Numbered from the stretch's first letter, positions 15,173-24,717 are shown. The stretch: DNA of 64,000 nt from Alloalcanivorax dieselolei B5 (GCF_000300005.1 NC_018691.1:620001-684000), one strand, 5' to 3'. Made by a program: numbers and translations. Notes: generated by a model from the sequence alone, not told the origin.

Positions 15173-16357
15173 TCAGTTGTTACGAGCAATGGGCGGCAGT
15201 GTAACACGGCGGTCGCACCAGCGCGCCGGGTTCACCGCCTTGCCACGGTGGCGGATTTCGAAGTACAGAGCGCTGCGGCTATTGCCGCCGGAACGGCCCG
15301 CCAGGGACAGCACATCGCCGGTGGCGACCTGGTCGCCGACCTGGCGCAGCAGGCTTTGATTATAGCCGTAGAGCGTCAGGTAACCGTCGCCATGATCGAG
15401 AATGATGAGCAGACCGAAGCCGCGCAACCAGTCGGCGAACACCACCCGCCCGGGATGCACGGCCTGCACCGGCGTGCCTTCGTCCACACCCAGAATGACC
15501 CCGGTCCAGCGCAGTTCGCCTTCGCGACGGCTGTTGTAGCTGGTCAGCAGCGGCCCGTGCACCGGCCAGGGCAGACCGCCCGCCAGCTTGCCGAAGGGGG
15601 TGCCGCCGCTTGCGGCCGGCCGGCTCGGGCCGCTTGGCGGGTTCTCCCGTGCCGCCTGTTCGGCCGCCTGGCGCATTTGCTCCAGCAGACGTTCCAGGCG
15701 CTGTTGATCCGCGCGCAGGCTGCTCAACTGGCCACCGCGGTTCTCCAACGACTGGCCAAGGGCGGCCAGTGCCTTCTCCCGTTCGTGCCCGGCGGCCTCC
15801 AGTTCCTGGCGATGTCGGGCCAGGGCGGTGCGCCGGTCCAGCAGGTCGGCGCGGGCATCGGCCACTTCCCGGGCCACCTGGCGCAGATCGACCAGTTCCC
15901 CTTCCAGGTTGACCAGGCGATCCCGCCGCGCGCGCTGGAAATATTCCTGGTAGCGTAGCAGCCGGGCTACCCGTTCCGGCTCCTCCTGGTTGAGCAGCAG
16001 CTTGATGCGCTCCTCCCGGCCGGCCTGGTAGCTGGTCCGCACGGTGCGGGCCAGCCACGACAATTGAACCTTCTTCTCCGCCGCCAGTTCGGCCTGGCGC
16101 TGTTCGGTCTCGGCCAGACGTTGCTCGGCGTCCTGGACCTCCCGGTCCAGGTGGCGTTGTTCACGGCCCAGGGTACCGATGCGTTTTTCGGTATCACGCA
16201 GCTTCGCCTGCAGGTCGTCGCGGCGCTCCAGGTCCTGATTCTGAGCCGAGGTCAGCTCGCGGATGCGCTCCTTCAGGGCTTCCAGTTGCTTGGCGGACGG
16301 ATCGTCCGCCCGGGCAACCAGGCTCAACAGCAGGAGCAGGGGAAAAAGACGTCTCAT
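15173..16357 (-). CDS. envC: Murein hydrolase activator EnvC
   Basis: A 394-residue periplasmic protein: signal peptide (MRRLFPLLLLLSLVARA), a long coiled coil rich in Glu, Arg and Gln (about residues 20-255), and a C-terminal LytM/M23 domain (PVHGPLLTSYNSRREGELRW to NPARW). The metal-binding His/Asp set of active M23 peptidases is incomplete; the usual HxH is replaced by YFEIRHRGK. This is the degenerate form seen in EnvC, which activates amidases at the division site. The ATG at 16357 gives a clean signal peptide; an upstream TTG in frame at 16429 would add a hydrophilic leader and is rejected. Divergent from the rhodanese gene. Confidence 0.9.
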   Translation of the reverse strand: MRRLFPLLLLLSLVARADDPSAKQLEALKERIRELTSAQNQDLERRDDLQAKLRDTEKRIGTLGREQRHLDREVQDAEQRLAETEQRQAELAAEKKVQLSWLARTVRTSYQAGREERIKLLLNQEEPERVARLLRYQEYFQRARRDRLVNLEGELVDLRQVAREVADARADLLDRRTALARHRQELEAAGHEREKALAALGQSLENRGGQLSSLRADQQRLERLLEQMRQAAEQAARENPPSGPSRPAASGGTPFGKLAGGLPWPVHGPLLTSYNSRREGELRWTGVILGVDEGTPVQAVHPGRVVFADWLRGFGLLIILDHGDGYLTLYGYNQSLLRQVGDQVATGDVLSLAGRSGGNSRSALYFEIRHRGKAVNPARWCDRRVTLPPIARNN

Positions 16358-16431
16358 GGCAGCGGGTTTTACCGTAACCGGCCCCCGATGTGTATACTTG
16401 GCGCCGATTTTACCTCGGCAGGAACGCAACC

Positions 16432-16848
16432 ATGGATCGTTTGATCGAGTTTGCCAGCAACCATTATCTTCTGGTCTCCGCCTTCTTTCTGTTGTGGGCT
16501 GTTTTCTTCACGATTGAGTCCCGGCGTGGGGGCAAGCCCATCAGTCCGCAATTGGCCACCAATCTGATCAACCAGCAAAACGGCGTGATCATCGACCTGC
16601 GTGACGGCGAGGAGTTCCGCGCCGGCCACATCGCTGGTAGTGTCAATATCCCCTCCGGGCAGGTCATGGATCAGCTTTCGCAGCTACAGGCCTATAAGGA
16701 CCGTCCCGTGATTCTGGCCTGCAAAATGGGCAATCAGTCGTCACACCTGGGGCGTCAGCTGCGTGGCAAGGGGATTCCCAACCTTTACCGCATTCAGGGC
16801 GGCATCAACGCCTGGCGCAATGATAACCTGCCGGTGGTGAAGGCCTGA
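16432..16848 (+). CDS. Membrane-anchored rhodanese-like sulfurtransferase
   Basis: A 138-residue YibN-type protein: an N-terminal transmembrane helix (about residues 10-28) followed by a single rhodanese domain (PQLATNLINQQNGVIIDLRDGEEFRAGHIAGSVNIP). The active-site loop LACKMGNQSS places the catalytic Cys at residue 97. It could move sulfur at the inner membrane. It heads a group with grxC and secB, the same order seen in other gammaproteobacteria. Start ATG 16432. Confidence 0.92.
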   Translation: MDRLIEFASNHYLLVSAFFLLWAVFFTIESRRGGKPISPQLATNLINQQNGVIIDLRDGEEFRAGHIAGSVNIPSGQVMDQLSQLQAYKDRPVILACKMGNQSSHLGRQLRGKGIPNLYRIQGGINAWRNDNLPVVKA

Positions 16849-16864
16849 TGGCCGAGGTGGCAGT

Positions 16865-17119
16865 ATGGCCGAGGTGACAATGTACACCACCTCGTGGTGT
16901 CCTTTCTGCCGGCGGGCCAAAAGTTTGTTGGTGTCGAAGGCGGCGCGGCTTCATGAAATCGATGTGGATCGTGTTGCCGGAGGACGCCAGGAGATGATGG
17001 AACGCAGCGGCCGGCGTACCGTGCCGCAAATCTGGATCGGGCCGCACCATGTGGGGGGCTGCGATGAACTTTACGCCCTGGAACGGGCGGGCAAGCTGGA
17101 TGCCTTGCTTGCCGAATAA
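16865..17119 (+). CDS. grxC: Glutaredoxin 3
   Basis: An 84-residue glutaredoxin with the dithiol active site CPFC (Cys 12 and 15), the cis-proline segment TVPQIWIG and GGCDELYALERAGKLDALL, all typical of GrxC. It reduces protein disulfides and mixed disulfides with glutathione in the cytoplasm. It lies 16 bp after the rhodanese gene and 42 bp before secB. Confidence 0.95.
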   Translation: MAEVTMYTTSWCPFCRRAKSLLVSKAARLHEIDVDRVAGGRQEMMERSGRRTVPQIWIGPHHVGGCDELYALERAGKLDALLAE

Positions 17120-17161
17120 CACGGGTCGCCGGGGGCGGCCTTGCAAACCATGGAGATAATG

Positions 17162-17629
17162 ATGGCGGATCAACAGGAAAAAGTATTTCAACTGCAGCGC
17201 GTGTACCTGAAGGACGCTTCCTTCGAGTGCCCGGGCGCGCCCGAGATTTTCCTGCAGGAGTGGAAGCCGAAGGTCAATGTTCAGTTGAACAACAATGCCC
17301 GCCGGCTCGGTGACTCCAACGAGTACGAGGTGGAAGTGACGGTGACCGTGACCGCCAAGGATGAAGGGGAAGAGAAAACCTTTTATCTGGTGGAAGTAAA
17401 ACAGGCCGGCATCTTCACTCTGGTCGGTATCGAAGACGAGGAGCGTAATCAGCTGCTCGGCGCTTATTGCCCCAATCTGCTGTTCCCTTACGTGCGCGAA
17501 GTGGTGTCGGATCTGGTGTCCAAGGCGTCTTTCCCGCAGATGGTATTGCAGCCGCTGAACTTCGACGCTCTGTACCAGCAACAGCGTCAACAGCAGGCGG
17601 AAGGCAACGAGAGCGTGACGGTTCAGTAA
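17162..17629 (+). CDS. secB: Protein-export chaperone SecB
   Basis: A 155-residue tetrameric chaperone that keeps preproteins unfolded and hands them to SecA. Conserved segments are FQLQRVYLKDASFECPGAPEIF, EYEVEVTVTVTA, GIFTLVGIEDEERNQLLGAYCPNLLFPYVREVVSDLVSKASFPQMVLQPLNF. Of two adjacent ATGs (17159, 17162), the second has the better 6-nt spacing from GGAG at 17152-17155 and gives the usual MADQQ start. A hairpin follows the gene. Confidence 0.96.
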   Translation: MADQQEKVFQLQRVYLKDASFECPGAPEIFLQEWKPKVNVQLNNNARRLGDSNEYEVEVTVTVTAKDEGEEKTFYLVEVKQAGIFTLVGIEDEERNQLLGAYCPNLLFPYVREVVSDLVSKASFPQMVLQPLNFDALYQQQRQQQAEGNESVTVQ

Positions 17630-17649
17630 AGACGATACTGACGGATGAC

Positions 17650-17671
17650 ATCGCGGCTCACCAGCCGCGAT
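17650..17671. terminator. Hairpin between secB and trmL
   Basis: Perfect 9-bp inverted repeat ATCGCGGCT / AGCCGCGAT with a 4-nt loop, between two convergent genes and touching the trmL stop. There is no long T run, so termination is inferred mainly from position. Confidence 0.55.
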
Positions 17672-18141
17672 CAGCCTGTCACCGCGCCCGGGTACCCCAA
17701 CTGGCGCCAGGCCTCGTAGAGGGTTACCGCCACCGCGTTGCTCAGGTTGAGACTGCGGCTGTCGGCCACCATCGGCAGCCGCAGCCGTTGCGCCGGCGCC
17801 AGCCGGTCCAGGATCTCCGCGGGCAATCCCCGGGTTTCCGGGCCGAACAGCAGCACATCGCCGTCCTCGAACCGGGTGTCACTGGGTGTGGTGTGGCCCT
17901 TGGTGGTCAGAGCGAACAGGCGAGCCCCGGCCATGGCGGCCAGGAAGGCCTCGAAATCCGGGTGCACGGTCACTCTCGCCCATTCCGAATAGTCCAGCCC
18001 CGCGCGCCGCAGGCGCTTTTCATCCAGACTGAAACCGAGCGGCTCGATCAGATGCAGCCCGGCGCCGGTATTGGCGGCGAGGCGAATGATATTGCCGGTG
18101 TTCGGCGGGATTTCCGGTTGGTACAGGGCAACGTGCAGCAT
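17671..18141 (-). CDS. trmL: tRNA (cytidine(34)-2'-O)-methyltransferase TrmL
   Basis: A 156-residue SPOUT methyltransferase that 2'-O-methylates the wobble base of leucine tRNAs. Family signatures: [32 protein letters not shown] at the N terminus, and the knot region [15 protein letters not shown] ... [31 protein letters not shown]. The length is normal. It stands alone on the minus strand, convergent with secB. Confidence 0.95.
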   Translation of the reverse strand: MLHVALYQPEIPPNTGNIIRLAANTGAGLHLIEPLGFSLDEKRLRRAGLDYSEWARVTVHPDFEAFLAAMAGARLFALTTKGHTTPSDTRFEDGDVLLFGPETRGLPAEILDRLAPAQRLRLPMVADSRSLNLSNAVAVTLYEAWRQLGYPGAVTG

Positions 18142-18219
18142 TTGAGGGGCACAAGGAAGCCGGAAGGGGGAGGGAGTATAGCGTGTCCGGCGGCTATGCG
18201 GGCAAAAAGACAGGGGAGG

Positions 18220-18244
18220 CCACGGCGGGCGGGGCCCGCCGTGG
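18220..18244 (-). terminator. Terminator downstream of the repeat lipoprotein gene
   Basis: Perfect 11-bp GC-rich stem (CCACGGCGGGC / GCCCGCCGTGG) with a 3-nt loop. Read on the minus strand it is followed about 10 nt later by a run of five T, and it starts 10 bp beyond the end of the lipoprotein gene. Confidence 0.65.
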
Positions 18245-18253
18245 GCGGTGAGG

Positions 18254-19168
18254 TCAGAGTTTCACGCCCAGTTCGTTGAGGGTGCGCATGGTCAACTGAC
18301 CGGAAGGCAGATTATTGTCCTTCTGATAGGCGATGACGGCGGCCCGGGTGCGGCTGCCATAAACGCCATCCACCCAGGTCGGATCGTAGCCTTCGTTCTT
18401 GAGCGCCTGTTGCAGACGGCGGACCACGTCCGGAGTGGTGTTGGTTTCGCACAGGATTTCACGCCATTCCATGTCGGCGTTGGTGACTTTCACCTGCTTC
18501 GGAACATCCCGGTATTGAGCGGGAATAACCTGTTTGTGAGTCTGCGGTGGTGCCACCTGCTTGACCACTTCGATGGTCTTGTATTCGGCGGGGATGGCGA
18601 CTTCCTCCACCCGTTCCGGCTGCACCAGCTCCTTGCGCTGGACGGTTTTGTATTCCGCCGGCACTTCCACCAGACACATGATCTCGCCGGTGGCCTGGTC
18701 GATTCGCTCGATCGGGCCGCGGCCTTTTTTCCAGGTGGTGTAGGCGGGACGCACCAGCACCTGTTCGGAGACCGTGCGGTATTCCGCCGGCTTGGTGATC
18801 AGCTTGGTGGTGGCTTCTCTCACCAGCACCCGTTCCTGCACGGTTTCATAACGAGCGGGAGTGGTGGTGAGTTTGGTGTCTTCCGCCGACACCATGACCC
18901 GTTCCATTTCCGTTTTATAGGTTTCCGGAATCACCACTCGGGCGTAACAGTGTCCGGGTTTGGCGTTCGGTGGCAGCAGATCGGGGGCCTGAGATGCGGG
19001 CGCGGGCTGCTCATTGCCCAATTGGGCGCGTAGTTGCTGGTTTTCCTGCTCCAGTTGTTGCAGACGTTGGTTGTCGGCGCTGCTGTCCATGGTGGTGGTT
19101 TGTTGGCTGGCACAGCCGGTGGCCAGAAGGGCGGCGGCAAGCGGCAAAAGTAAAAGAGAGGGTTTCAT
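18254..19168 (-). CDS. Repeat-containing lipoprotein with C-terminal peptidoglycan-binding domain
   Basis: A 304-residue lipoprotein. The signal sequence ends in the lipobox ATGC with Cys19. A short coiled coil follows ([18 protein letters not shown]), then five or six imperfect repeats of about 30-40 residues of the form PAxYKTVxExVLVxPA (for example [64 protein letters not shown]). The last 58 residues or so form a PG_binding_1 domain ([35 protein letters not shown]). It probably bridges a lipid-anchored repeat rod to the cell wall; the role is unknown. Start ATG 19168 with AAGGGGAA before it; the longer in-frame start would hide the lipobox. Confidence 0.8.
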   Translation of the reverse strand: MKPSLLLLPLAAALLATGCASQQTTTMDSSADNQRLQQLEQENQQLRAQLGNEQPAPASQAPDLLPPNAKPGHCYARVVIPETYKTEMERVMVSAEDTKLTTTPARYETVQERVLVREATTKLITKPAEYRTVSEQVLVRPAYTTWKKGRGPIERIDQATGEIMCLVEVPAEYKTVQRKELVQPERVEEVAIPAEYKTIEVVKQVAPPQTHKQVIPAQYRDVPKQVKVTNADMEWREILCETNTTPDVVRRLQQALKNEGYDPTWVDGVYGSRTRAAVIAYQKDNNLPSGQLTMRTLNELGVKL

Positions 19169-19329
19169 CGTCTCGTTCCCCTTGATTCCTCCATGTGGAA
19201 TTAAAGACATTAGGGGGATTCTTTTGCCGTCGATATCCATGCGGGGGCTTTTTTACAGAACGTTCACCAAAAGCCTAAAAACAGACTGGTTTTAGTGCAT
19301 ATGCGGGCGAAAATAATTGCTTAAAATCG

Positions 19330-19356
19330 GCGCCGCCCCAAAAAATGGAGCGGCGC
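19330..19356 (-). terminator. Terminator of typA
   Basis: A 7-bp GC stem (GCGCCGC / GCGGCGC) followed on the minus strand by a short T run (ATTTTAA), 26-52 bp after the typA stop. The loop of about 13 nt contains six A/T bases in a row. Confidence 0.6.
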
Positions 19357-19381
19357 TAAGGACTGGCTCTGAGGCGGGATT

Positions 19382-21190
19382 TTAACGACTGGCGCGCTTG
19401 CGCTCGGTTTCGGTAAGCAATTTCTTGCGCAGGCGCAGATAGTGCGGGGTGACCTCCACCAGCTCATCGTCCTCGATGAAGTCCAGGGCCTGTTCCAGGC
19501 TGAAGCGCACCGGCGGGGTGAGAATCACGTTCTCGTCGGTGCCGGAGGCGCGCATGTTGGTGAGCTGCTTGCCCTTGGTGGGGTTCACCACCAGGTCATT
19601 GCCCCGGCTGTGGATACCAATCAATTGGCCTTCGTAAACTTCCACGTTGGGGTCGATCAGCATGCGGCCACGCTCCTGCAGATTGAACAGGGCGAACGCC
19701 AGCACCTTGCCCTTGACCATGGAGACCAGCACGCCATTGTTGCGCTGGGCCATGTCGCCGGGTTTGTACTCACCGTAGTGACTGAAGGTGCTGTTGAGGA
19801 TGCCGGTGCCGGAGGTGAGTGTCAGGAACAGACTGCGGAAGCCGATCAGGCCGCGGCTGGGCACGACGAAGGTCAGGCGTACACGGCCTTTGCCATCGGG
19901 CTCCATGTTGGTCATCTCGGCGCGGCGCAGGCCCAGGTGTTCCATGATCGCGCCCTGGTGCTGTTCTTCCACGTCGGCCATTACATTCTCGTAAGGCTCC
20001 TGCTTCTGGCCGTCCACTTCGCGCACGATCACTTGCGGGCGGCCCACGGCCAGCTCGAAGCCTTCGCGGCGCATGTTCTCGATCAGTACCGACAGGTGCA
20101 GTTCGCCACGGCCGGAGACACGGAACTGGTCGGCGCTGCCAGTTTCTTCCACGCGCAGGGCTACGTTGTGCTTGAGCTCCGCCTCCAGGCGCTCACGAAT
20201 CTGGCGGCTGGTGACGAACTTGCCGTCCTGGCCGGCGAACGGCGAGGTGTTAACGTGGAACACCATGCTCACGGTGGGCTCGTCCACGGTCAGCGGTGGC
20301 AGGGCCTCGACATTGTTCGGGTCGCACAGGGTGTCGGAAATATCCAGCGGGTCCATGCCGGTGACACAGACAATATCGCCGGCGCCGGCCTCGCTGACAT
20401 CCACCCGCTCCAGACCATGGTGCCCCATGATCTGCAGTATCCGGCCGTTACGTACCTTGCCCTCGCGATCGATGATCTTCACCTGCGAGTTGGCTTTTAC
20501 CTGGCCACGCTTGATACGACCGATGCCGATCACGCCCAGGTAGCTGTTGTAGTCCAGCGAGGAAATCTGCATCTGGAACGGGCCGTCGGCATCCACTTCC
20601 GGTGCCGGCACCCGGTCGATGATGGTCTGGAACAGCGGGGTCATGTCTTCCGCCATCTGATCCGGCTCCTGGCCGGCGATGCCGTTCAGGGCGGAGGCGT
20701 ACACCACCGGGAAGTCCAGCTGCTCGTCGCTGGCGCCGAGATTGTCGAACAGATCGAACACCTGATCCATGACCCAGTCCGGGCGGGCGCCGGGGCGGTC
20801 GATCTTGTTGATCACCACGATCGGCTTGAGGCCGGCGGCGAACGCTTTCTGGGTCACGAAGCGGGTCTGCGGCATGGGGCCGTCCACCGCGTCCACCAGC
20901 AGCAGCACCGAGTCCACCATCGACATGACGCGCTCCACCTCGCCACCGAAGTCGGCGTGGCCAGGGGTGTCGACGATATTGATACGGTAGTCGCCGTATT
21001 TAAGGGCGGTGTTCTTGGAGAGGATGGTGATGCCTCGTTCCTTCTCCAGGTCGTTGGAGTCCATTACCCGCTCGACGTCGCCGGCGCGGTCTCCCAGTGT
21101 GCCCGACTGTTGCAACAGCTTGTCCACCAGGGTGGTCTTGCCGTGGTCAACGTGGGCGATGATGGCGATATTGCGCAGACGTTCAATCAC
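19382..21190 (-). CDS. typA: Translational GTPase TypA/BipA
   Basis: A 602-residue ribosome-associated GTPase of the EF-G class. The G domain shows [31 protein letters not shown] and the NKID motif ([12 protein letters not shown]). Domain II, the EF-G-like domains and the C-terminal TypA-specific region ([32 protein letters not shown]) follow. The length matches the family. It acts in 50S assembly and in growth at low temperature in studied bacteria. Monocistronic here, with its promoter in the gap that follows. Confidence 0.97.
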   Translation of the reverse strand: MIERLRNIAIIAHVDHGKTTLVDKLLQQSGTLGDRAGDVERVMDSNDLEKERGITILSKNTALKYGDYRINIVDTPGHADFGGEVERVMSMVDSVLLLVDAVDGPMPQTRFVTQKAFAAGLKPIVVINKIDRPGARPDWVMDQVFDLFDNLGASDEQLDFPVVYASALNGIAGQEPDQMAEDMTPLFQTIIDRVPAPEVDADGPFQMQISSLDYNSYLGVIGIGRIKRGQVKANSQVKIIDREGKVRNGRILQIMGHHGLERVDVSEAGAGDIVCVTGMDPLDISDTLCDPNNVEALPPLTVDEPTVSMVFHVNTSPFAGQDGKFVTSRQIRERLEAELKHNVALRVEETGSADQFRVSGRGELHLSVLIENMRREGFELAVGRPQVIVREVDGQKQEPYENVMADVEEQHQGAIMEHLGLRRAEMTNMEPDGKGRVRLTFVVPSRGLIGFRSLFLTLTSGTGILNSTFSHYGEYKPGDMAQRNNGVLVSMVKGKVLAFALFNLQERGRMLIDPNVEVYEGQLIGIHSRGNDLVVNPTKGKQLTNMRASGTDENVILTPPVRFSLEQALDFIEDDELVEVTPHYLRLRKKLLTETERKRASR

Positions 21191-21555
21191 GAAACAGGCT
21201 CCGAAGCGAGTAATAAGGCCGTGGCGGGGCCACGGCGGGAGCGCATTGTACAGTCCCCTTGGCTACCGAAGCCACCGTCTTGTCGGGCGTATGGCTAACC
21301 GCCGGTGACAGTGGGCGGCGCCCGCGGGCTATGAGAGAATGCGACCCGGTTCACGATTTTGCGGTTGTTGCTTCAAGGTAGTGCGCATTCGCCTAGAATG
21401 GCGCAACCAAACGGGGTCGTACCGGTCATACACTGCCCGTCGATGACGATCCGTTTCGAGCCTCCCTGGCTTCCCGGGCTGCCCGGATTGGCATATCAGC
21501 CTGCTCGTGGTGGCATTTCTCCAATGTGGTTCTGGACAAGGAAGGTATTCGCTAT
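21191..21555. other. 365-bp divergent intergenic region
   Basis: This gap must hold promoters for typA (minus) and for the three-gene module (plus). Possible -10 boxes are TACAAT on the minus strand at 21245-21250 and TAGAAT on the plus strand at 21394-21399, but neither has a convincing -35 at normal spacing. I see no credible gene, tRNA or strong hairpin; a 74-codon open frame at 21359-21583 lacks a ribosome-binding site and similarity to anything I know. Confidence 0.4.
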
Positions 21556-22167
21556 ATGCGGTTTGGGTGTGCGTGCGGCATAAGGTATGCAGTGGCGATA
21601 GCGTTTTGTCTGGCCCTGCCCATCAAGGCCGTCGCCGACGGCGAGGACCCCGGAAAGATCATTCTGGGCCTCAACGAAGAGATCATGATCGAAGAGCTGG
21701 GTATCGCGCTGCCCGCTAAACTGGACACCGGAGCCCAGTCCGCTTCGCTCAGTGCCCGGCAAATCCGGACTTTCAAGCGGGATGGACAGGATTGGGTATC
21801 CTTTGATCTGTGGATGGTGCCAGAGCAGCGCGAGAAAATCGGGCTGGAGCAGGATCAGTGGCGCACGCTTGAACTGCCACTGTCCAAACATGTGCGTATC
21901 AAACGCCGTGCCGAAAACCAGATCGACGGGGCGCCGGGCTACAGCCGCCGTCCGGTGGTGGAATTGACGCTGTGTGTCCGTGACCGGGCCCGGCAGGTGG
22001 ACGTCAATCTGACCGATCGCAGTGACTTCCGGTTCCCGCTGCTGGTGGGATCCGAGGCGCTGGTTTCGCTGGGGGCTCTGGTGGACCCGGCACAATCCAT
22101 GAGCGGGGGTGCGCCATCCTGCTCCAGGGAAGACACCGTCGGCTTGGCGGCCGAAGAAACCGAATAA
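21556..22167 (+). CDS. Retropepsin-like 'ATP-dependent zinc protease' family protein
   Basis: A 203-residue protein with an N-terminal signal or anchor sequence (about residues 10-28) and the aspartyl-protease-like motif KLDTGAQSASL (DTGA at 57-60), followed by RRPVVELTLCVRDRARQVDVNLTDRSDFRFPLLVGSEAL, which is characteristic of the family also named Zn_protease (PF05618). Only one catalytic Asp is present, so a homodimer would be needed, as in retropepsins. Family members lie beside RimK-like ligases. ATG 21556 gives a clean signal peptide; GTG 21526 is an alternative. First gene of a three-gene group with the next two. Confidence 0.8.
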   Translation: MRFGCACGIRYAVAIAFCLALPIKAVADGEDPGKIILGLNEEIMIEELGIALPAKLDTGAQSASLSARQIRTFKRDGQDWVSFDLWMVPEQREKIGLEQDQWRTLELPLSKHVRIKRRAENQIDGAPGYSRRPVVELTLCVRDRARQVDVNLTDRSDFRFPLLVGSEALVSLGALVDPAQSMSGGAPSCSREDTVGLAAEETE

Positions 22168-22176
22168 GGCTGGAAC

Positions 22177-23718
22177 ATGGGTTCTGTGAAACTGCACGCG
22201 CGGCTGCTGGCCGTGGCATTGTTGGTTCTGGGCATAGGCAGCATGGCCTACCAGATTCTGATTCAGAAAGTGCCGGTTACCGAAAGTGAAACCGATCCGG
22301 TCTGGGTGGTGGATGCTCAGGTCCAGTTTCAGGCCAGGGGTAACCACCCGGTGAAGGTGCGAATGTTCGTGCCACCACTGGACAGTGGTTTCACCACGCT
22401 GAATGAAAGCTTTATCTCCAATAACTATGGCGTCAACGTCAGCCGTGAGGGTGGCAACCGGTTGGTGACCTGGTCCAGCCGTCGGGTGGAGGGGCGGCAG
22501 AGCCTGTATTACCGATTGCTGATCACCCCCCGTTTCGCCGAGCCCGGCGGTCAGGCGAAGGAACCCGGGCCGCAATTCCGCCCCAGCCCGACGCTGTCCG
22601 GGGCGGAAAAAGTGGCCGCCGACGCCCTGCTGGCACCGATTCGCCAGCATTCCGCGGACATCGAAACCTTCATCAGCGAGACCATCAAACGGGTCAATAG
22701 CCGCGACGACAACGATAATGTCCGGTTGTTGCTGGGTGGGAACATGGCGCCGGAGAACCGGGCCCGGGTGGTGGATCTGCTGCTGGCGGTGGCGCACATC
22801 CCGGCGGAGCCGGTGTACACCCTGCGTCTGTCCGAGGTGCAGAATCAGCAGCCGGAGTTATGGTTGCGTTCCTACAACGGCGATGCCTGGCTGTATTTCA
22901 ACCCCAATACCGGTCAGCAGGGGCTGCCGGAGGACCGTCTGGTGTGGTGGAGTGGACAGGCGCCCCTGTACAGCCTGGATGGTGGCCGCAACGCGGAGGT
23001 GAAGTTCAGCGTTCACCAGAATGAAATGAGCGCTCTGCAATTGGCGCAGACGCTGAGTTCCCAGGACGTTTCCAGCTTCATCGATTTCTCGCTCTATGAT
23101 TTGCCGCTACCGGTACAACAGCTCCACCGGATCCTGATCATGATTCCGGTGGGGGTGCTGCTGGTGCTGTTGATGCGCAGCCTGATTGGCGTGGAGACCC
23201 TCGGTACTTTCACCCCGGTACTGATCGCCCTGGCGTTCCGTGAGACTCAGGTGGTTTGGGGGGTGCTTCTGTTCACTTTCATCACCACCATCGGCCTGTC
23301 GTTGCGATCGTATCTGGAACATCTCAAGTTGCAGTTGATGGCACGGTTGTCGGTGGTGCTGACCTTCGTGGTGATCCTGATCGGGCTGATCAGCTTGTTC
23401 AGCTACAAGCTGGGCCTGGAAGTGGGGCTGTCGGTGGCGCTGTTCCCGATGGTGATTCTGACCATGGTGATCGAGCGGATGTCCATTGTCTGGGAAGAGC
23501 GGGGCGGACCGCAGTCCATGAAAGTAGCCATCGGTACCTTGGTGGTGGCGATTCTCTGTCACTTGTTGATGGTGTGGCGCCCGCTGGTCTATCTGGTGTT
23601 CACCTTCCCGGGCATCCTCCTGATATTGGCGGCGTTCATGGTATTCATGGGGCACTACCGCGGCTACCGGCTCTCTGAACTGGTCCGCTTCCGGGCCATG
23701 ACCGAAGAGGGGCGTTGA
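22177..23718 (+). CDS. Inactive transglutaminase fused to seven membrane helices
   Basis: A 513-residue inner-membrane protein. After an N-terminal membrane anchor (about residues 10-28) a periplasmic domain of about 270 residues matches the inactive transglutaminase-like domain (LLAVAHIPAEPVYTLRLSE and WLRSYNGDAWLYFNPNTGQQGLPEDRLVWWSG). The catalytic Cys of active transglutaminases is not evident. A C-terminal block of about seven helices follows (ILIMIPVGVLLVLLM to FPGILLILAAFMVFMGHY). This fusion is known from comparative genomics next to ATP-grasp ligases and retropepsin-like proteins; its substrate is unknown. Nine bp after the protease-like gene; its stop directly abuts the next ATG. 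Confidence 0.82.
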   Translation: MGSVKLHARLLAVALLVLGIGSMAYQILIQKVPVTESETDPVWVVDAQVQFQARGNHPVKVRMFVPPLDSGFTTLNESFISNNYGVNVSREGGNRLVTWSSRRVEGRQSLYYRLLITPRFAEPGGQAKEPGPQFRPSPTLSGAEKVAADALLAPIRQHSADIETFISETIKRVNSRDDNDNVRLLLGGNMAPENRARVVDLLLAVAHIPAEPVYTLRLSEVQNQQPELWLRSYNGDAWLYFNPNTGQQGLPEDRLVWWSGQAPLYSLDGGRNAEVKFSVHQNEMSALQLAQTLSSQDVSSFIDFSLYDLPLPVQQLHRILIMIPVGVLLVLLMRSLIGVETLGTFTPVLIALAFRETQVVWGVLLFTFITTIGLSLRSYLEHLKLQLMARLSVVLTFVVILIGLISLFSYKLGLEVGLSVALFPMVILTMVIERMSIVWEERGGPQSMKVAIGTLVVAILCHLLMVWRPLVYLVFTFPGILLILAAFMVFMGHYRGYRLSELVRFRAMTEEGR

Positions 23719-24717
23719 ATGTTCGGGGTAAAAACCTGGCGTGCTCTGCGGCGGCGCGGCGTGATGGGCATCAACCAGCGTAACGGCGATTATGTGCTGC
23801 GTTACAATGATCGCCGTTTGTACCCGCTGGTGGACGACAAAATCCGCACCAAGAAGCTGGCGTTGGACGCGGGTATCCGGGCGCCGGATATGTACGGCAT
23901 CATCGAGACCGAGCAGGGCATCGGCAAGGTGGCGGAGATCGTGGAAACCCATGGGGATTTCGTCATCAAACCCTCTCAGGGGGCCGGCGGTGACGGCATT
24001 ATGGTCATCTCCGATCGCTTCGAGGGTTATTACCGCACGGTCTCCGGTCGCATGGTCAGCCCCGAAGAGATGGAATTTCACATTTCCGGGATCATTTCCG
24101 GTATCTATTCCCTGGGCGGCCATCGCGACCGCGCGCTGATTGAATACCGGGTCCGTTCCACCGACTTGTTTGACCGCATCAGCATCGGCGGGGTGCCGGA
24201 TGTGCGCATCATCGTGCTCAAGGGCTACCCGGTGTTCGCCATGCTGCGTCTGCCCACCCGGCAGTCCGACGGCAAGGCCAACCTGCACCAGGGCGCCATT
24301 GGCGTGGGCGTGGACATTGCCACCGGGGTGACCCTGTCTGGTACCTGGCACAATCTGAAAATCGACCGCCATCCCGATACTGCGCATCCGGTGGCGGGCG
24401 TCACCATTCCGGATTGGGAGGAGTGTCTGGCGCTGGCGGCACGCTGCTATGACCTGACCGGGCTGGGGTATCTTGGCGTGGACCTGGTGCTGGACAAGCA
24501 CAAGGGACCGATGATGCTGGAGCTCAATGCCCGTCCCGGCCTCAATATCCAGATCGCCAATGACGATGGACTGTTGCGTCGCTGCGGTATCGTTGAGCGC
24601 CATCTGGAACAGCGCGGCAAGGATGAGGGCGAGGAGCCGGTGGAGCAAAGGGTCGTGTTCGCCAAACACCATTTCGCGGTGGCGACCCCGGAGCCGCCGG
24701 ATACGATCACGGAATAA
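23719..24717 (+). CDS. Alpha-L-glutamate ligase-like ATP-grasp protein (RimK-related)
   Basis: A 332-residue ATP-grasp enzyme. It has the N-terminal segment MGINQRNGDYVLRYNDRRLYPLVDDKIRTK, the ATP-binding loop FVIKPSQGAGGDGIMVI, and the metal-binding end VDLVLDKHKGPMMLELNARPGLNIQIAN with the Glu and Asn expected to hold magnesium. RimK relatives join glutamate to a carboxyl end; the acceptor of this family is not established. It starts immediately after the membrane-transglutaminase stop, so the two are probably coupled. No transport domain is present, so it should act on the cytoplasmic side. Confidence 0.85.
   Translation: MFGVKTWRALRRRGVMGINQRNGDYVLRYNDRRLYPLVDDKIRTKKLALDAGIRAPDMYGIIETEQGIGKVAEIVETHGDFVIKPSQGAGGDGIMVISDRFEGYYRTVSGRMVSPEEMEFHISGIISGIYSLGGHRDRALIEYRVRSTDLFDRISIGGVPDVRIIVLKGYPVFAMLRLPTRQSDGKANLHQGAIGVGVDIATGVTLSGTWHNLKIDRHPDTAHPVAGVTIPDWEECLALAARCYDLTGLGYLGVDLVLDKHKGPMMLELNARPGLNIQIANDDGLLRRCGIVERHLEQRGKDEGEEPVEQRVVFAKHHFAVATPEPPDTITE

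Noticed and set aside
14132-15958. A 608-codon open frame on the plus strand
   Set aside because: It lies opposite ctpA and envC, both of which have clear families and signal peptides. The protein is a typical GC-rich antisense shadow without motifs.
19442-21298. A 618-codon open frame opposite typA
   Set aside because: TypA on the minus strand is certain, and the antisense frame has His- and Val-rich shadow composition and no motif.
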